Below, piece by piece: positions 7,404 through 7,450 of a stretch of 7,450 bases of DNA. Numbering within the stretch: position 1 is the first letter of the stretch; every line of letters begins with the position of its first letter. The stretch comes from an uncultured Prevotellaceae bacterium (GTDB taxonomy: Bacteria; Bacteroidota; Bacteroidia; Bacteroidales; Bacteroidaceae), in assembly GCA_902775075.1 (NCBI GenBank), contig CACYKX010000161.1:1-7450 (forward strand), given 5' to 3'. A program made the position numbers and the translations under genes. Under the pieces are notes generated by a model that was not told the origin of the DNA, ran no database searches, and saw only the letters and a program-made list of their open reading frames with translations.

Positions 7404-7450
7404 ATGGCAAATATATTCATAAATGACAATCTGAGATTAAGCAGACTTGG
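7404..7450 (+). CDS. Start of a further operon gene, cut by the window edge
   Basis: An ATG seven bases after the pglX stop opens a frame that stays open for 15 full codons plus two bases to the window end (MANIFINDNLRLSRL). The spacing matches the packing of the other genes, so this is very likely the next gene of the operon. In type 1 BREX loci pglZ often follows pglX, and accessory genes can also sit here, but 15 residues are not enough to assign either. The spacer TAACAAT has no Shine-Dalgarno-like sequence, as is usual in Bacteroidota. Confidence 0.6.
   Translation, partial: MANIFINDNLRLSRL

Overview
The window carries part of a BREX phage-defence locus. All genes lie on the + strand and are packed like one operon, with gaps of 1, 2 and 7 bp. 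The organism is probably a member of the Bacteroidota, most likely Bacteroidales (Bacteroides/Prevotella-like). This rests on moderate-to-low GC, gene starts that follow A/T-rich spacers without a clear Shine-Dalgarno sequence, and the general character of the proteins. It is an inference from sequence style, not from a marker gene.

Layout: (1) positions 2-2440, the 3' two-thirds of a pglX-type adenine-specific DNA methyltransferase gene that is already open at the left edge; (2) 2442-3791, a 449-residue protein of unknown function with degenerate internal repeats in its N-terminal half; (3) 3794-7396, a second, complete pglX gene of 1200 codons; (4) 7404 to the right edge, the first 16 codons of another gene, too short to identify. 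There is no intergenic stretch longer than 7 bp, and I see no RNA gene, terminator, CRISPR array, transposase, integrase or phage gene.

The main point is the paired pglX genes. Their C-terminal parts are nearly the same: a 705-bp ungapped direct repeat, 4956 bp apart, about 94% identical at the protein level. Their central regions, where DNA-target specificity is expected, are strongly diverged and AT-rich. The simplest reading is one BREX system with two methyltransferases of different sequence specificity sharing a common C-terminal part, with an unknown accessory gene between them. The core BREX genes (brxA, brxB, brxC, pglZ, brxL) are not in the window, so the BREX type cannot be proven here. 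The PglX length and N-terminal region look like the type 1 form.
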